Positions 16,782-26,456 of a stretch of 51,732 nucleotides of DNA are shown here, piece by piece; positions within the stretch are counted from its first letter, which is position 1, and each line of letters starts with the position of its first letter. The position numbers and the translations under genes are program-made. The stretch comes from Cyanobacteria bacterium UBA2566. Its GTDB lineage: Bacteria > Cyanobacteriota > Cyanobacteriia > Cyanobacteriales > Desertifilaceae. The stretch is taken from positions 1,742 through 53,473 of the forward strand of contig DDLS01000109.1 of the NCBI GenBank assembly GCA_002340255.1, in the 5' to 3' direction. Below the pieces are notes generated by a model, which saw nothing but the letters and a program-made list of their open reading frames with translations, made no database searches and was not told the DNA's origin.

Positions 16782-17998
16782 TAGCGGTGTTCTGTATTCA
16801 GTTTATTTTCTACCCATCGACTGGCAGCCGACATGGCATAACAGAACACCCAAAAGAGGACTCCAATAAATAGATATACCTCTGAAAAGCGCCCCAGAAA
16901 TTTGGGGTTCGCTAAAATCGAGTTACTAATTCCTAACAATTCTACCAAGCCGGTAATCGCCAACAGGGTCGTATCCTGAAATAGGCTAATAAATTGACCC
17001 ACCATAGCTGGAATCACAGCTTTCAGGGCTTGGGGGAGAACAATTAGAATCAAGGTTAAAGGGGTACTTAAACCTAGGGCCCGTGAGGCTTCCGCCTGTC
17101 CCTTGGGAATTGCTTGTAGACCTCCTCGCACATTTTCCGCTAAGTAAGCGGAGCTAAATAAGGTTAAGCCGACGATCGCCCGAATCACCCGATCGGGACG
17201 CATTCCTTCGGGGAGAAATAGGGGAATCATGACCTGGCCCATAAATAAAATGGTAATCAGGGGAACACCCCGAATGATTTCAATATAAGCAATACTGAGG
17301 GCTTTGACCACGGGTAAGGAGCTACGTCTTCCTAAAGCAGCAATCAAACCGATGGGAAAACTTAAGGTAATACCGACAATAGCCATGAGAACGGTGAGCA
17401 ATAAGCCTTGCCATTCATTGGTTCCGACAGGGGTTAAACCCAGTCCTCCACCAATGAGCCACAGTCCGATTAAAAATACGCCAAACCAGCCAAAGGAAAC
17501 CCATTTTCCGAGAGCCGGTTGAACGTTCCCGACTTGTTGGCCGATCCAAGCGCTACCGGCGATCGCCACCAAACATCCTACTAATAGGGCACGATAGACA
17601 ATGGGAGTCGGAGCAATCGTGCATCCTAGGGCAGCGATTCCTAAGCCGATGAGAATATTACGGCTAAATAGGGTTAGCGATCGGGCAATAACTCCCCAAG
17701 ATAAGCCAGAAAAAACACTAATTAGAGCGACTAAAATCCATAAGCGCCAATACTCTTCACTGGGATAACGACCGACCATCAATAGGTGGAGATTTCGCGG
17801 GATCACATCCCATTGAGCATCGGTGAATGACCAGGAGAGAAAATTATAACCTAGGGCGATTAATCCCCCTAAAATAATGAAAGTGATTAAACCGTTATAC
17901 CAGGGACTAAGCAAATTATTTTTAATCCAGTTCACCGGAGTATCGCGCATCTCCGGTGGCGGTGCCATATCGGTTAAGTTACTAGGTACAGAAGTCAT
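16781..17998 (-). CDS. natH: Polar amino-acid ABC transporter permease (NatH/AapM-like)
   Basis: The 405-residue inner-membrane permease has an extended N-terminal half (about four membrane spans) and a C-terminal BPD_transp_1 domain with the EAA loop EASRALGLSTPLTLILIVLPQAL that contacts the ATPase. IEIIRGVPLIT and SAYLAENVRGGLQAIPKGQ are hallmarks of the HisM/AapM group. It follows natG by 72 bases and pairs with it as a heterodimer. Confidence 0.9.
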   Translation of the reverse strand: MTSVPSNLTDMAPPPEMRDTPVNWIKNNLLSPWYNGLITFIILGGLIALGYNFLSWSFTDAQWDVIPRNLHLLMVGRYPSEEYWRLWILVALISVFSGLSWGVIARSLTLFSRNILIGLGIAALGCTIAPTPIVYRALLVGCLVAIAGSAWIGQQVGNVQPALGKWVSFGWFGVFLIGLWLIGGGLGLTPVGTNEWQGLLLTVLMAIVGITLSFPIGLIAALGRRSSLPVVKALSIAYIEIIRGVPLITILFMGQVMIPLFLPEGMRPDRVIRAIVGLTLFSSAYLAENVRGGLQAIPKGQAEASRALGLSTPLTLILIVLPQALKAVIPAMVGQFISLFQDTTLLAITGLVELLGISNSILANPKFLGRFSEVYLFIGVLFWVFCYAMSAASRWVENKLNTEHR

Positions 17999-18070
17999 GT
18001 TAATGGATAATTAATTTTTGATTTCTTCCTGCTTTATGTTGTGGCAATCGTCGCTCTCCCTATCCCCAAA

Positions 18071-19240
18071 TTACCTTTCTTGTAGTTGCACCACGCGGTT
18101 AATTTGGTTCATTCCTAAAGAAATGATCAAATTCATCAGCAAATAAGTGACCATGATAATGAGCATCACTTCTACGGGTCGCCCGCTTTGGTTGTAGGTT
18201 GTATTGGCTACATTGTAGATTTCCGCGTAGGCGATCGCCGCTCCCAAACTGGAGTTTTTAGCCAAGTTCATGTACTGACTGCTCAAGGGGGGAATAATCA
18301 CTCGTAGAGCTTGGGGAAATACAACCAAACGCATCATTAAACCCGACTGTAAACCCAGGGCTCGGGCGGCTTCCCACTGGCCTTTGGCTACAGCTTGAAT
18401 CCCAGCTCGGACAATTTCGGCAATGAAGGCAGCCGTATACAAAACTAAGCCCGTTAGCAAGGCGGCGAATTCCCCAGTCAGGCGCAACCCTCCGGTAATC
18501 TGACCGAGTTCAATTTCCGTCGGTTTTTCCCATGCAAAGGCTACTGTAATAATTAGCAGGGCAACAATACCAATAATCCACAAGGCCGTTAACTGGGGTT
18601 TTCCAGAACTTCCCCGTTCCACCATGGACTTAATCCGTATTTTCCACAGGATAACCGCGGCGATCGCCAATCCAATCAACACACTGCACCACATCGCTAG
18701 AGACCAACCCACTTTTGGCCAAGGGAGAAACACCCCTCGGTTACTCAAAAAAGCGAGTCCCATCACCTCTATACGCTCCGTGGGTTTGGGAAACTTAGAA
18801 AAAACGGCCCGATACCAAAAAAACAACTGTAAGAGCAGAGGCACATTGCGGATCAACTCCACATAAACTTCGCTTCCCTTTCGCAGTAACCAATTATTAG
18901 AAAAACTGGCAACTCCCACCGCAATTCCCACCAATGTGGTGAGGATAATGCCAGAAATAATGATCCGTAGGGTATTCACCAAGCCAGCTAACAAAACCCG
19001 GCCATAGCTGTCTCTGGCTGGATCGTAAGGAATAATACTTTCTCCAATGGCAAAGGAAGCTTGGGTATCCAAAAAATCAAACCCAAACTCTATGCCCGCT
19101 CGTTGGAGGTTATTGGAGACATTATAGGTTAATAGACTAATAACAGAAATAACGATCGCGATCGCCAAAACTTGCAGCGCGACTCGCCAAAATCGATCAT
19201 CACGCCACAAAGGAATCGTATGCTCATTTGCCGAGGTCAT
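18071..19240 (-). CDS. natG: Polar amino-acid ABC transporter permease (NatG/AapQ-like)
   Basis: The 389-residue permease has an N-terminal span, a long middle loop (inner-membrane AapQ type) and the EAA motif EAARALGLQSGLMMRLVVFPQALRVIIPP. ELIRNVPLLLQLFFWY is typical of AapQ. It lies between the binding protein gene (88 bases upstream) and natH. A run of hydrophobic residues in the insertion suggests two extra membrane segments compared with HisQ-size permeases, as in AapQ. Confidence 0.9.
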   Translation of the reverse strand: MTSANEHTIPLWRDDRFWRVALQVLAIAIVISVISLLTYNVSNNLQRAGIEFGFDFLDTQASFAIGESIIPYDPARDSYGRVLLAGLVNTLRIIISGIILTTLVGIAVGVASFSNNWLLRKGSEVYVELIRNVPLLLQLFFWYRAVFSKFPKPTERIEVMGLAFLSNRGVFLPWPKVGWSLAMWCSVLIGLAIAAVILWKIRIKSMVERGSSGKPQLTALWIIGIVALLIITVAFAWEKPTEIELGQITGGLRLTGEFAALLTGLVLYTAAFIAEIVRAGIQAVAKGQWEAARALGLQSGLMMRLVVFPQALRVIIPPLSSQYMNLAKNSSLGAAIAYAEIYNVANTTYNQSGRPVEVMLIIMVTYLLMNLIISLGMNQINRVVQLQER

Positions 19241-19328
19241 AACAAGAACAGATTAAATGGGAGAACTCAAGACTCGTCACCCATGATCGCATCACGGGTG
19301 ACGGCTAACTGTTTACAGATAACTAAAT

Positions 19329-20405
19329 TTATCGGAAAGGAGGAGAATAGAGCAATCCTCCACGAGTCCAGAGGTCATTTTGACCTCGATCTAACTGAAA
19401 TTGAGATTCCTTACCCAAATTGCGCTCGTAAACTTCACCGTAGTTTCCAACTGAGGAAATCACATTAACCATGAAATCATTATCGAGTTCTAAGCCTGTT
19501 CCCAAATCACCTTCAACACCCAAGAAACGGCGGATGGTGGGGTCTTCACTTCCTTTACTTTCTTCGACATTGGCTTGAGTAATTCCCAACTCTTCTGCTT
19601 CAATCAAACCGTAGGTTACCCATTTAACCACATCAAACCAGGTAGAATCATTATTAAGGGTTAAGGGGCCGAGAGGTTCTTTGGACATGGTGACATCCAA
19701 CAGAATATGTTCCTCTGGATTGGGTAAGGTACTGCGACGAGCAATCAACTGCGATTTATCTGAAGTCATTCCTTCGCAGCGTTCTTCTGCATAGGCGGCA
19801 TAAGCTGGGTCAGCCTGTTGGAAGGTTACTGTTTCAAAGGTAACTCCTGCTTCCCGCATATTATCGGTTAAGTTCAGCTCGGTGGTGGTTCCCGCTTCTA
19901 CGCAAACGGCTTTACCTTCAAAATCTTCCAGGGACGTGATACCACTATCTTGACGCACCATCATGCCTTGTCCATCATAAAATGTGGTTGGTGCAAATTC
20001 TAGACCAACGGTTGTATCTCGGCTCGTTGTCCAAGTCGTGTTTCGAGAGAGCATATCCACTTCACCACCCGCTAGGGCAGTAAAGCGTTCTGTAGAATCG
20101 AGGTTCCGATATTCTACTGCATCTGAATCGCCCAAGACAGCGGCAGCTACAGCCTTACAAACATCCACATCAATTCCTGAATATTCTCCGGTTTCATCCA
20201 CAAAGCTAAATCCAGGAATGCCACCATCTACCCCACAGATTAGGGTTCCGCGATTTTTCACGACATCCAAACGACTTTGGGAAGCCGAGTCTTCAGACTC
20301 TCCATCTCCTCCTCCATCGGCATTATCAGACGGGGGAGGGGCGCAAGCTGCCAAGGGGAGAGCTAGCAATAGAACCGACATTAATAAAGATTGCCACTTA
20401 GCCAT
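19329..20405 (-). CDS. natF: Amino-acid-binding lipoprotein of the ABC transporter (NatF/AapJ-like)
   Basis: The periplasmic substrate-binding protein (358 residues from ATG 20405) has a signal peptide ending in the lipobox LAAC and an acidic Gly/Asp/Ser linker, then an SBP_bac_3 domain: RGTLICGVDGGIPGFSF, YSGIDVDVCKAVAAA, GEVDMLSRNTTWT and DVVKWVTYGLIEAEE. This pattern is the AapJ/BztA branch binding general L-amino acids. A GTG 21 bases upstream (20426) is possible, but the AGGAG in that stretch serves ATG 20405 as a plausible, if long-spaced, ribosome site. Confidence 0.92.
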   Translation of the reverse strand: MAKWQSLLMSVLLLALPLAACAPPPSDNADGGGDGESEDSASQSRLDVVKNRGTLICGVDGGIPGFSFVDETGEYSGIDVDVCKAVAAAVLGDSDAVEYRNLDSTERFTALAGGEVDMLSRNTTWTTSRDTTVGLEFAPTTFYDGQGMMVRQDSGITSLEDFEGKAVCVEAGTTTELNLTDNMREAGVTFETVTFQQADPAYAAYAEERCEGMTSDKSQLIARRSTLPNPEEHILLDVTMSKEPLGPLTLNNDSTWFDVVKWVTYGLIEAEELGITQANVEESKGSEDPTIRRFLGVEGDLGTGLELDNDFMVNVISSVGNYGEVYERNLGKESQFQLDRGQNDLWTRGGLLYSPPFR

Positions 20406-20442
20406 ATGTAAAGGGTTTCTCCTCACTGATAGACACTCATCT

Positions 20443-20477
20443 TGAAGCAGCCACTTTGCTCAGAGTGGCTTCAAGTT
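20443..20477 (-). promoter_or_regulatory. Hairpin in the natF 5' leader
   Basis: On the minus strand AAGCCACT...AGTGGCT(GC)TT forms a stem of seven to eight pairs about 40 bases before natF, followed by no U-run. It could shape natF expression or be a decayed terminator of the upstream gene. No clear NtcA site (GTA-N8-TAC) was found nearby. Confidence 0.35.
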
Positions 20478-20662
20478 TTGTTAAATTTTATCTTTAAGAT
20501 ATTAGCAGCATCTGCTGGATTTGGTATCAGCAGGAGAAATTTTTGCGTGTTCTAGAACACCTCTTCAGGCGATCTCTGCTTGATCGCCAGCCTAAGTTCT
20601 GCCTGATTATTGAGGCGCTGTCAACAGGAGAACTTTGGTAAAGCGAGACTTTGGGCTATTCC

Positions 20663-20893
20663 TTATGGCAAGAGTTCGGGCGACAGGCGCTCTTGAGCTA
20701 AATCCCGAATCAGGGAACAACGGGATTCTATATAGTGAGAGAGTAAATCTGCTTCTTCTCCATTGAGCGATCGCTCTTGAGCCATATTACCCAGCAGCCA
20801 TTGTACCAGACTCGCGTCATCAAGTCTCAATAACCGTTGAGGCTGAGTTGTTTCAATCAGTGACCATAGCTGACGTAGCAGATGGGGAGTCAT
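20663..20893 (-). CDS. Small hypothetical protein
   Basis: The 76-residue soluble protein, predicted mostly helical, has a strong ribosome site (AAGGAGG nine bases before ATG 20893), which makes it a real gene. It contains LLRQLWSLIETTQ, LVQWLLGNM and ESRCSLIRDLAQERL, without a known motif. I do not recognise the family. It sits just upstream of the nat operon on the same strand, 258 bases before natF, and may share its transcript. Confidence 0.7.
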   Translation of the reverse strand: MTPHLLRQLWSLIETTQPQRLLRLDDASLVQWLLGNMAQERSLNGEEADLLSHYIESRCSLIRDLAQERLSPELLP

Positions 20894-21090
20894 AATGATG
20901 CCTCCTTAAGGATTTCTTTATAATCATACCTACTTTAAACCTATAACTCACCGGTTTGACACAAGATCCCATCAAAGGTAGAGAACCTTAACAAAATGAG
21001 TCATAACTTGACACTCCCATGAGTCCGAAGGTTTAACTGTTAAGATCGGGTTTACAAGACCTATCTAGCCTATGACTCCCCCCATTAACC

Positions 21091-21957
21091 ATGATGCTAT
21101 TTTTCACCGATTGGGAAGAAAGAGGACTTAAACTAGGACTTAAACTAGGAGTCTTAATAGGAATTATGTTAATGAGCTGTACGCCTAATGGCGATCGCTC
21201 TTCATCTTCCCAAAGTACCATTAAAATTGGGGGATCGTCAGAAGCTTATCCCATGTTAGAACTATTGGCAGAAGCGTACGATCAAGAGAATGTTGAGATT
21301 GTCTTTCTGCCCAGTAGCCAAACTGCTGGAGGTTTAAGTGGGGTGCGAGAGAAGTTTCTCGAGATTGGGGCAATCAGTAGACCTCTCACTGCAACAGAAA
21401 AAACAGAAAATCTTCGCTATATACCGTTGGTTCGCAATGCCTTAGTCTTAATTGTTAATGAACAAGTTGAAGGAGTCGAAAACTTAAACCATGATGCCAT
21501 TAAAAAAATTTATAGTGGTGCGATTACGAACTGGAATGAATTGGGCAGTATTGATGGTGAAATTGTCATCATTGACATACCAGAAGATGAAACAGAAAAA
21601 GCACTTTTACGAGAACATTATTTAGGTCAAGACCTAAAGATTACTCCCCAAGCGATTCTATTGGAATATGATGATGAAGTTGTAGACGCAGTAAGTATAA
21701 CTCCTTATAGCATTGGGGCGATCGCTTACTCCGAGGGACTCCAGGACTTTTCAGTACAGATTCTTACTCTAGATGGAATAGCTCCTACCTTAGAGAACAT
21801 TCAGAATGAGCAATATAAAATGCTTCAAACCCTTGGCGTTGTTGTCTTTACTCCACTGAAACCCACAACTGAAGATTTCATTAATTTTATCGCCACTCCA
21901 GAAGCACAAAGTATACTGGACTTGCATGGCTATATCTTATTCAAACCTGAATCTTAG
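21091..21957 (+). CDS. PstS-like periplasmic binding lipoprotein
   Basis: The 288-residue protein has a lipobox ending at Cys30 (GIMLMSC), then IKIGGSSEAYPMLELLAEAYD, an IGAISRPLTATE loop and IKKIYSGAITNWNELG, all hallmarks of the PstS/PBP_like_2 phosphate-binding fold. It has no pstCAB neighbours, and a histidine kinase gene follows 238 bases on, so it may be a ligand sensor rather than a transporter part. The coding start has a 12-base tandem duplication giving GLKLGLKLG in the signal peptide. The start has no Shine-Dalgarno site. Confidence 0.8.
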   Translation: MMLFFTDWEERGLKLGLKLGVLIGIMLMSCTPNGDRSSSSQSTIKIGGSSEAYPMLELLAEAYDQENVEIVFLPSSQTAGGLSGVREKFLEIGAISRPLTATEKTENLRYIPLVRNALVLIVNEQVEGVENLNHDAIKKIYSGAITNWNELGSIDGEIVIIDIPEDETEKALLREHYLGQDLKITPQAILLEYDDEVVDAVSITPYSIGAIAYSEGLQDFSVQILTLDGIAPTLENIQNEQYKMLQTLGVVVFTPLKPTTEDFINFIATPEAQSILDLHGYILFKPES

Positions 21958-22195
21958 TTGATATAGTTAACCGTTTACTATAGCAAAGAAACATAACTAG
22001 CGCTATACTGATCCTTATAGCAATAATCAGATCTTCCTACTCCCCTTACAGCGTGAAGCGCTGTTATAGAGTAGTGTGTAACTGTCTCGTGCATCAATAA
22101 ATGACTAAATTCTATTTACTGTTCCCTCTTCCCTGTTCCCTAGAACAAAAAACTTTAATATACCTCCTAAAAGGGGAAACTGCTGCATTCAATGA

Positions 22196-24217
22196 TTGCC
22201 AGTGAAACCCTCCTCTAACTTTTGGGTCAGAACTGTACTGTGTAGAACTTACTCAAAGTTACCATTACAACAAAAAATTAGTATTCCATTTGCTTTTGTG
22301 TTCTTCGGACTATGGCTTTCAGGGACAGTTAGCATTGGTTATTACTTTTTAAGACACTTAGAGAGACGACAACTCAGAGAAATCGAAAGTTTAGCCGCTT
22401 TGGTTGTACAACAGTTCCAAAATAAAACTGAAACATTGCGTTTACATGCGACAGTGACGGTTGAATCAGAAAATATTCTCAAAGGATTGGAAAATACCAA
22501 CGAAATCATATTGTTACAACGTTTATTGCCCTTAAAGCTTTTGTTGGAACTCGATCTGGTTCAAGTCATTGATATTCAAGATAGATTGTTGGTTGATTTG
22601 AAACTAAATAGGATTAGTAACTCTGAGATTGATCATGAAATTGCTCTTTCACAAGTCATGAATGGAGTGAGCTTTTCTACGATAGTAGATGCAAAAAACA
22701 ATAATACTTTTTCCTCCTCTGTTTTAATTGCAACTGCACCCATTAAATCGAATCAAGGAGTTGTTGGAGGTGTAATTATTGGGCGTGTTATAAATGCTAA
22801 ATTTTTGAGTGAAATTTCCCAGAAAACAAATACATCAATTGTAATATTTAAAGACAATAAAATAGTCGCGTCTAGTTTACCCAACGCGGAAAAGTTTTCC
22901 TGGCTACCTCCTCCAGGAACTCCCCAGAATACTTTCTCAGAATCAGAGATTAAGCTTGGAGATCGCTCTTACTTAGGAAAAACTGTTCCGATCTTTGAAA
23001 TTAATCAGTCCCAATTGCAATTGGTTGTGATGTCTTCTCTACATGCTTTAGAAAATGCAAAACAGAATTTTTTAATTGGACTGGTTGTGTTTTCTGTTGT
23101 GGGATCGGTGGTGGCAATTATTGTGGGTTATATCCTCTCTGGATTAATGGTAGCTCGGATTAATTCAGTCACTCAAGCGACTGAAAAACTGGCCAATGAT
23201 AACTTATGGGTTCAATTACCTGTCCTTTATAACGATGAGTTAGATCGGTTGGCTAAAGCCTTTAATCGGATGGCTAAAAAATTAAAAGATAGGGATGAGA
23301 CTTTAAAAATAAAAGTCGAACAATTGGAAGAGACTCTGCAAAAACTGTACTTCACCCAATCCCAATTGATTCAATCCGAAAAAATGTCTGGTTTAGGTCA
23401 AATGGTGGCGGGTATTGCCCATGAGTTTAATAATCCAGTGAATTTTATTTATGCTAATATTGAACCGGCCATTCATTATGTAGATGACTTATTGTATTTG
23501 CTCGATCTCTATAAAGAGGCATATCCCGATCCCCCTGAAAGTATTGCTGATACTCTAGAGGATATAGACTTTGATTTTTTGGTTCAAGATTTCCAGGATT
23601 TATTAACATCAATTAAATCAGGAGCCGAACGAATTAGTGCAATTGTTCGAGGTTTGCGAACGTTTTCTCGCTTAGATCAATCAGGAATCAAGGTGGTGGA
23701 TATCCATGAAAATCTAGAAGCGACCTTATTAGTTGTACAACATAGAATTCAAGGAAATATTCAAGAAAAAATTAGTTCGATAAGAGATATTCAGGTGATT
23801 AAAAAATATGGAGATTTGCCTTTAGTAACTTGCGATCCAGGGGAATTAAATCAGGTGTTTTTGAATGCGATCAATAATGCAATTGATGCGTTAGATGAGT
23901 TGAGATCGGATACAGAAAATCCAAAAATTCCTCAAATTGTGTTAAAAACAGAATATAGCGATTGCTCTTCAGTCAAAATTACAATTTCGGATAATGGTTG
24001 TGGGATGAGCGAGGAAGTTAAGGCTAAGATATTCGATCCCTTTTTTACAACAAAACCTGTTGGTAGTGGAACGGGTTTGGGCTTGTCTATCAATTATTCT
24101 ATTATTGTGGATCACTGTAGAGGAAAATTGAGATGTCATTCTATTCCAGGAGAGGGAACTGACTTAATTATTGAGCTACCGTTAGAGAAAAACGTCATAC
24201 AGAACGTTGCACTGTGA
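22196..24217 (+). CDS. Membrane sensor histidine kinase
   Basis: The 673-residue kinase is built as: membrane span (about residues 29-51), a periplasmic sensor domain of about 240 residues (dCache-like), a second span (about 291-315), HAMP (to about 365), a coiled coil, HisKA with GIAHEFNNP and phospho-accepting His409, and HATPase_c with N-box (QVFLNAINNAIDAL) and G boxes (DNGCGM, GSGTGLGLS). No response regulator is adjacent. The start is TTG 22196 or GTG 22202, both weak. Pairing with the PstS-like gene suggests a binding-protein-assisted sensor. Confidence 0.9.
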   Translation: MPVKPSSNFWVRTVLCRTYSKLPLQQKISIPFAFVFFGLWLSGTVSIGYYFLRHLERRQLREIESLAALVVQQFQNKTETLRLHATVTVESENILKGLENTNEIILLQRLLPLKLLLELDLVQVIDIQDRLLVDLKLNRISNSEIDHEIALSQVMNGVSFSTIVDAKNNNTFSSSVLIATAPIKSNQGVVGGVIIGRVINAKFLSEISQKTNTSIVIFKDNKIVASSLPNAEKFSWLPPPGTPQNTFSESEIKLGDRSYLGKTVPIFEINQSQLQLVVMSSLHALENAKQNFLIGLVVFSVVGSVVAIIVGYILSGLMVARINSVTQATEKLANDNLWVQLPVLYNDELDRLAKAFNRMAKKLKDRDETLKIKVEQLEETLQKLYFTQSQLIQSEKMSGLGQMVAGIAHEFNNPVNFIYANIEPAIHYVDDLLYLLDLYKEAYPDPPESIADTLEDIDFDFLVQDFQDLLTSIKSGAERISAIVRGLRTFSRLDQSGIKVVDIHENLEATLLVVQHRIQGNIQEKISSIRDIQVIKKYGDLPLVTCDPGELNQVFLNAINNAIDALDELRSDTENPKIPQIVLKTEYSDCSSVKITISDNGCGMSEEVKAKIFDPFFTTKPVGSGTGLGLSINYSIIVDHCRGKLRCHSIPGEGTDLIIELPLEKNVIQNVAL

Positions 24218-24490
24218 TGAGGAGGTAGAGGGAGCAAACAAGAGATTTTATGGAATTTTTATTGCACTTCGCACTCTAGCCATAGCTTGTATTGTTTAGT
24301 CTCTAAGCCTTCAAGTTTTTACTTGATAGAAGAGAGAATTATTATATGTCTTTTATCGATAATTTCTATGCGAAAATTGCGCTGGCAGTAAAGTTTTAGT
24401 AACTTAGGTTACAGTTTTTTTCTGTTTTTCTGTAAGAGGATTGAACAGCGCTACAGTGAGGTTGACGAGAGTTTACCTAGGAGTTGAACC
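24218..24490. other. Spacer after the histidine kinase gene
   Basis: It contains GTAACTTAGGTTAC (about 24400) followed by a T-rich run (AGTTTTTTTCTG), a weak terminator candidate, and a half copy of the AGCGCT palindrome family near 24448. Nothing else was recognised. Confidence 0.4.
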
Positions 24491-24775
24491 ATGAGCGTTC
24501 ATGAATATCACCCTGTTAATGTCTATTTAAAAAATCACTCTGGAAGTCGCTCAGAAATGGTTCTGGCAATCATTTTCGGATCTTTTGTGCTGGGATTTAT
24601 CCCCATTGCTTTATTTTCAGATCTTTCAGTAACAACGACTCTGATACCCACAGAAGCTCAACTCTGGAGTTCTTTAGCAGAGAAACAGACTCCAATTTCT
24701 CTCCACATGCCATCGACAGAACGTATGATTCCGACAGAAGCTCAACTTTGGAGTTCTTTAGGAGAGAAATATTAG
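24491..24775 (+). CDS. Small membrane protein with duplicated motif
   Basis: The 94-residue protein has a good ribosome site (TAGGAG nine bases before ATG 24491), one membrane span (about residues 24-44) and, outside it, two copies of IPTEAQLWSSL(A/G)EK at about residues 52-66 and 80-93. The two DNA copies are also alike, pointing to a recent internal duplication. I do not recognise the family. It converges on the glutaminase gene with 35 bases between. Confidence 0.7.
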   Translation: MSVHEYHPVNVYLKNHSGSRSEMVLAIIFGSFVLGFIPIALFSDLSVTTTLIPTEAQLWSSLAEKQTPISLHMPSTERMIPTEAQLWSSLGEKY

Positions 24776-24810
24776 AAAAAGAGGAAAATTTTTGGCTAGA
24801 GTTTAGGGTT

Positions 24811-25710
24811 TTAATCGTGCAAATAAGTGGCTATTCGTTTTAATAATGCCATGCCCACAACAGAATTTCCCATAGAATCAAGAAGGGGGCTATAAGTGGC
24901 GATCGCCCCCTGCTGGGGAACTAAGGATAATAATACTCCACTCACTCCTGACTTTGTCGGTAATCCCACTAAAGAGGCAAATTCTGCTGAATATTCATAT
25001 AATCCACAGGTTTGCATTAACTCTGTCACCCAGAATTGATGCTCTGACTTGATTTTACCTTGCGGATTAACCAATCCTAGTCCCAATTGAACCAAATATT
25101 CAAGACTGGATGATAAACAACACACCTTTTGATAAGTATCTAATGCAACTGATTCAGGACTGCCTAAATAACCCGATTGTGCCAGGATTTGGGTTAAATT
25201 CTGATTGGTTTGATTCGGTAAAGATTCTACAGACGCTAAAAGTTGCCGATCTACAAATAACTCAGTTTGACCATAATCATTGAGCCAATTACGGAATCTT
25301 TCAAATTTTTCTATACTGGTAGATCCGGGCAAATGGGAACAGAGGGCGATCGCCCCACTATTGATCATCGGATTGCGGGGAAATCCCTGATCTACTTGTA
25401 ACTGTTCGACCGAGTTATATGGGTAATCTGAGGGGCAATTACCGACAATGCCCTTAATTTTCTCGGTTCCTAACTGTTCTAAACAATACAGCAAAACAAA
25501 GGGCTTAATCACACTCATCAACGGTACATCATGTTCCCCCCATCCATCCCCTGGATCGTGCAAACTTTGAATATAAATCCCCCTGTTTTGCGGATCAACC
25601 TTGGCTAACTTAGGGATATAAGTCGGTAAACTTCCTGACACATTCAACGCTTCAATTTCGGTTAACCACTGCTCTACAGTAGACCGGGTGATACTTTTTA
25701 AATCTCTCAT
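24811..25710 (-). CDS. glsA: Glutaminase A
   Basis: The roughly 299-residue serine-dependent beta-lactamase-fold glutaminase converts glutamine to glutamate and ammonia. Key motifs are SVIKPFVLLYCLE (catalytic Ser-x-x-Lys), NPMINSGAIAL, the ESLP segment and, near the C-terminus, LPTKSGVSGVLLSLVP. I chose ATG 25710 (MRDLKS); TTG 25725 lies five codons upstream. The length is normal for the family. Confidence 0.92.
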   Translation of the reverse strand: MRDLKSITRSTVEQWLTEIEALNVSGSLPTYIPKLAKVDPQNRGIYIQSLHDPGDGWGEHDVPLMSVIKPFVLLYCLEQLGTEKIKGIVGNCPSDYPYNSVEQLQVDQGFPRNPMINSGAIALCSHLPGSTSIEKFERFRNWLNDYGQTELFVDRQLLASVESLPNQTNQNLTQILAQSGYLGSPESVALDTYQKVCCLSSSLEYLVQLGLGLVNPQGKIKSEHQFWVTELMQTCGLYEYSAEFASLVGLPTKSGVSGVLLSLVPQQGAIATYSPLLDSMGNSVVGMALLKRIATYLHD

Positions 25711-25844
25711 AGTCAATCCTGACAAGCTATTGCCATTCGTGCCCCCCTAGCTTACAGCCTTAACGGGTGACCCCTACTCATTCCCCATTACTTGCCCATA
25801 GCGCTATCATAAAACTTAAGAAAAGTTAAGTTATGTGAAGACCC

Positions 25845-26444
25845 TTGACTGTAACCGCCCAATCCCAAACTCCAGTATCAACAACTTGGCATCGCCTGCA
25901 CCCCCTCTGGCAAGGTGATGAAACTGAGATCCAAACCGGACTCCCCCATGAACAACTCTCTCCTGCTTGGCAAATTCTTTTACTTGGGGATGGTTCGCCC
26001 ACGCGTCACTTGCAATTGTTAACCCGCGAACCAACGGAAGTCGATGTGATTGATATGTCCCCAATTGGCATGAATCGCGATCGCGCTCCGGGTCAGATTT
26101 CAGCAATTCCAGGGCCCAGATTAAGGCGACAGGTTTGGTTGAGAACTGCATCAGGACAACGATTAGCCTATGCGACTTCTTGGTGGGAAGCCAGTCATGT
26201 CGATGACTATTTACAAAATCGCTCGTTACCCATCTGGGCGAGTTTAGCGCAGTTGAGAACCGAGTTGTATCGAGATATTCAAGGTTTGTATTATGGCCAT
26301 TCTCAAGCCTTAGAGGAAGCCTTTGAGCAACCGGGGCCCTTTTGGGGTCGCCATTATCTATTTTGGCATCATAAACGGCCGTTTACCTTGATTTATGAGG
26401 TATTTTCTCCTTATTTGATTCAGTATTTAGGGCCAACCGGATAA
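25845..26444 (+). CDS. Chorismate pyruvate-lyase (Ycf21 family)
   Basis: The 199-residue DUF98/Ycf21 protein matches the cyanobacterial chorismate lyase that makes 4-hydroxybenzoate for plastoquinone. Conserved features include W..L(Y/H)..WQGDET, LGDGSPTRHLQLLT, the arginine-rich RQVWLRT segment, WW.A..VD.YL and the C-terminal RHYLFWHHKRPFTLIYEVFSP. The start is TTG 25845, with a stop three codons upstream, so it cannot be longer. The polysaccharide deacetylase gene begins 12 bases after it, probably in the same operon. Confidence 0.88.
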   Translation: MTVTAQSQTPVSTTWHRLHPLWQGDETEIQTGLPHEQLSPAWQILLLGDGSPTRHLQLLTREPTEVDVIDMSPIGMNRDRAPGQISAIPGPRLRRQVWLRTASGQRLAYATSWWEASHVDDYLQNRSLPIWASLAQLRTELYRDIQGLYYGHSQALEEAFEQPGPFWGRHYLFWHHKRPFTLIYEVFSPYLIQYLGPTG

Positions 26445-26456
26445 ATCGAGATCGCC

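Noticed and set aside
25800..25838. ACTTAAGAAAAGTTAAGT as a Pho box
   Set aside because: Pho boxes are direct repeats of CTTAACC-like units; this is a short inverted repeat, so it does not fit.
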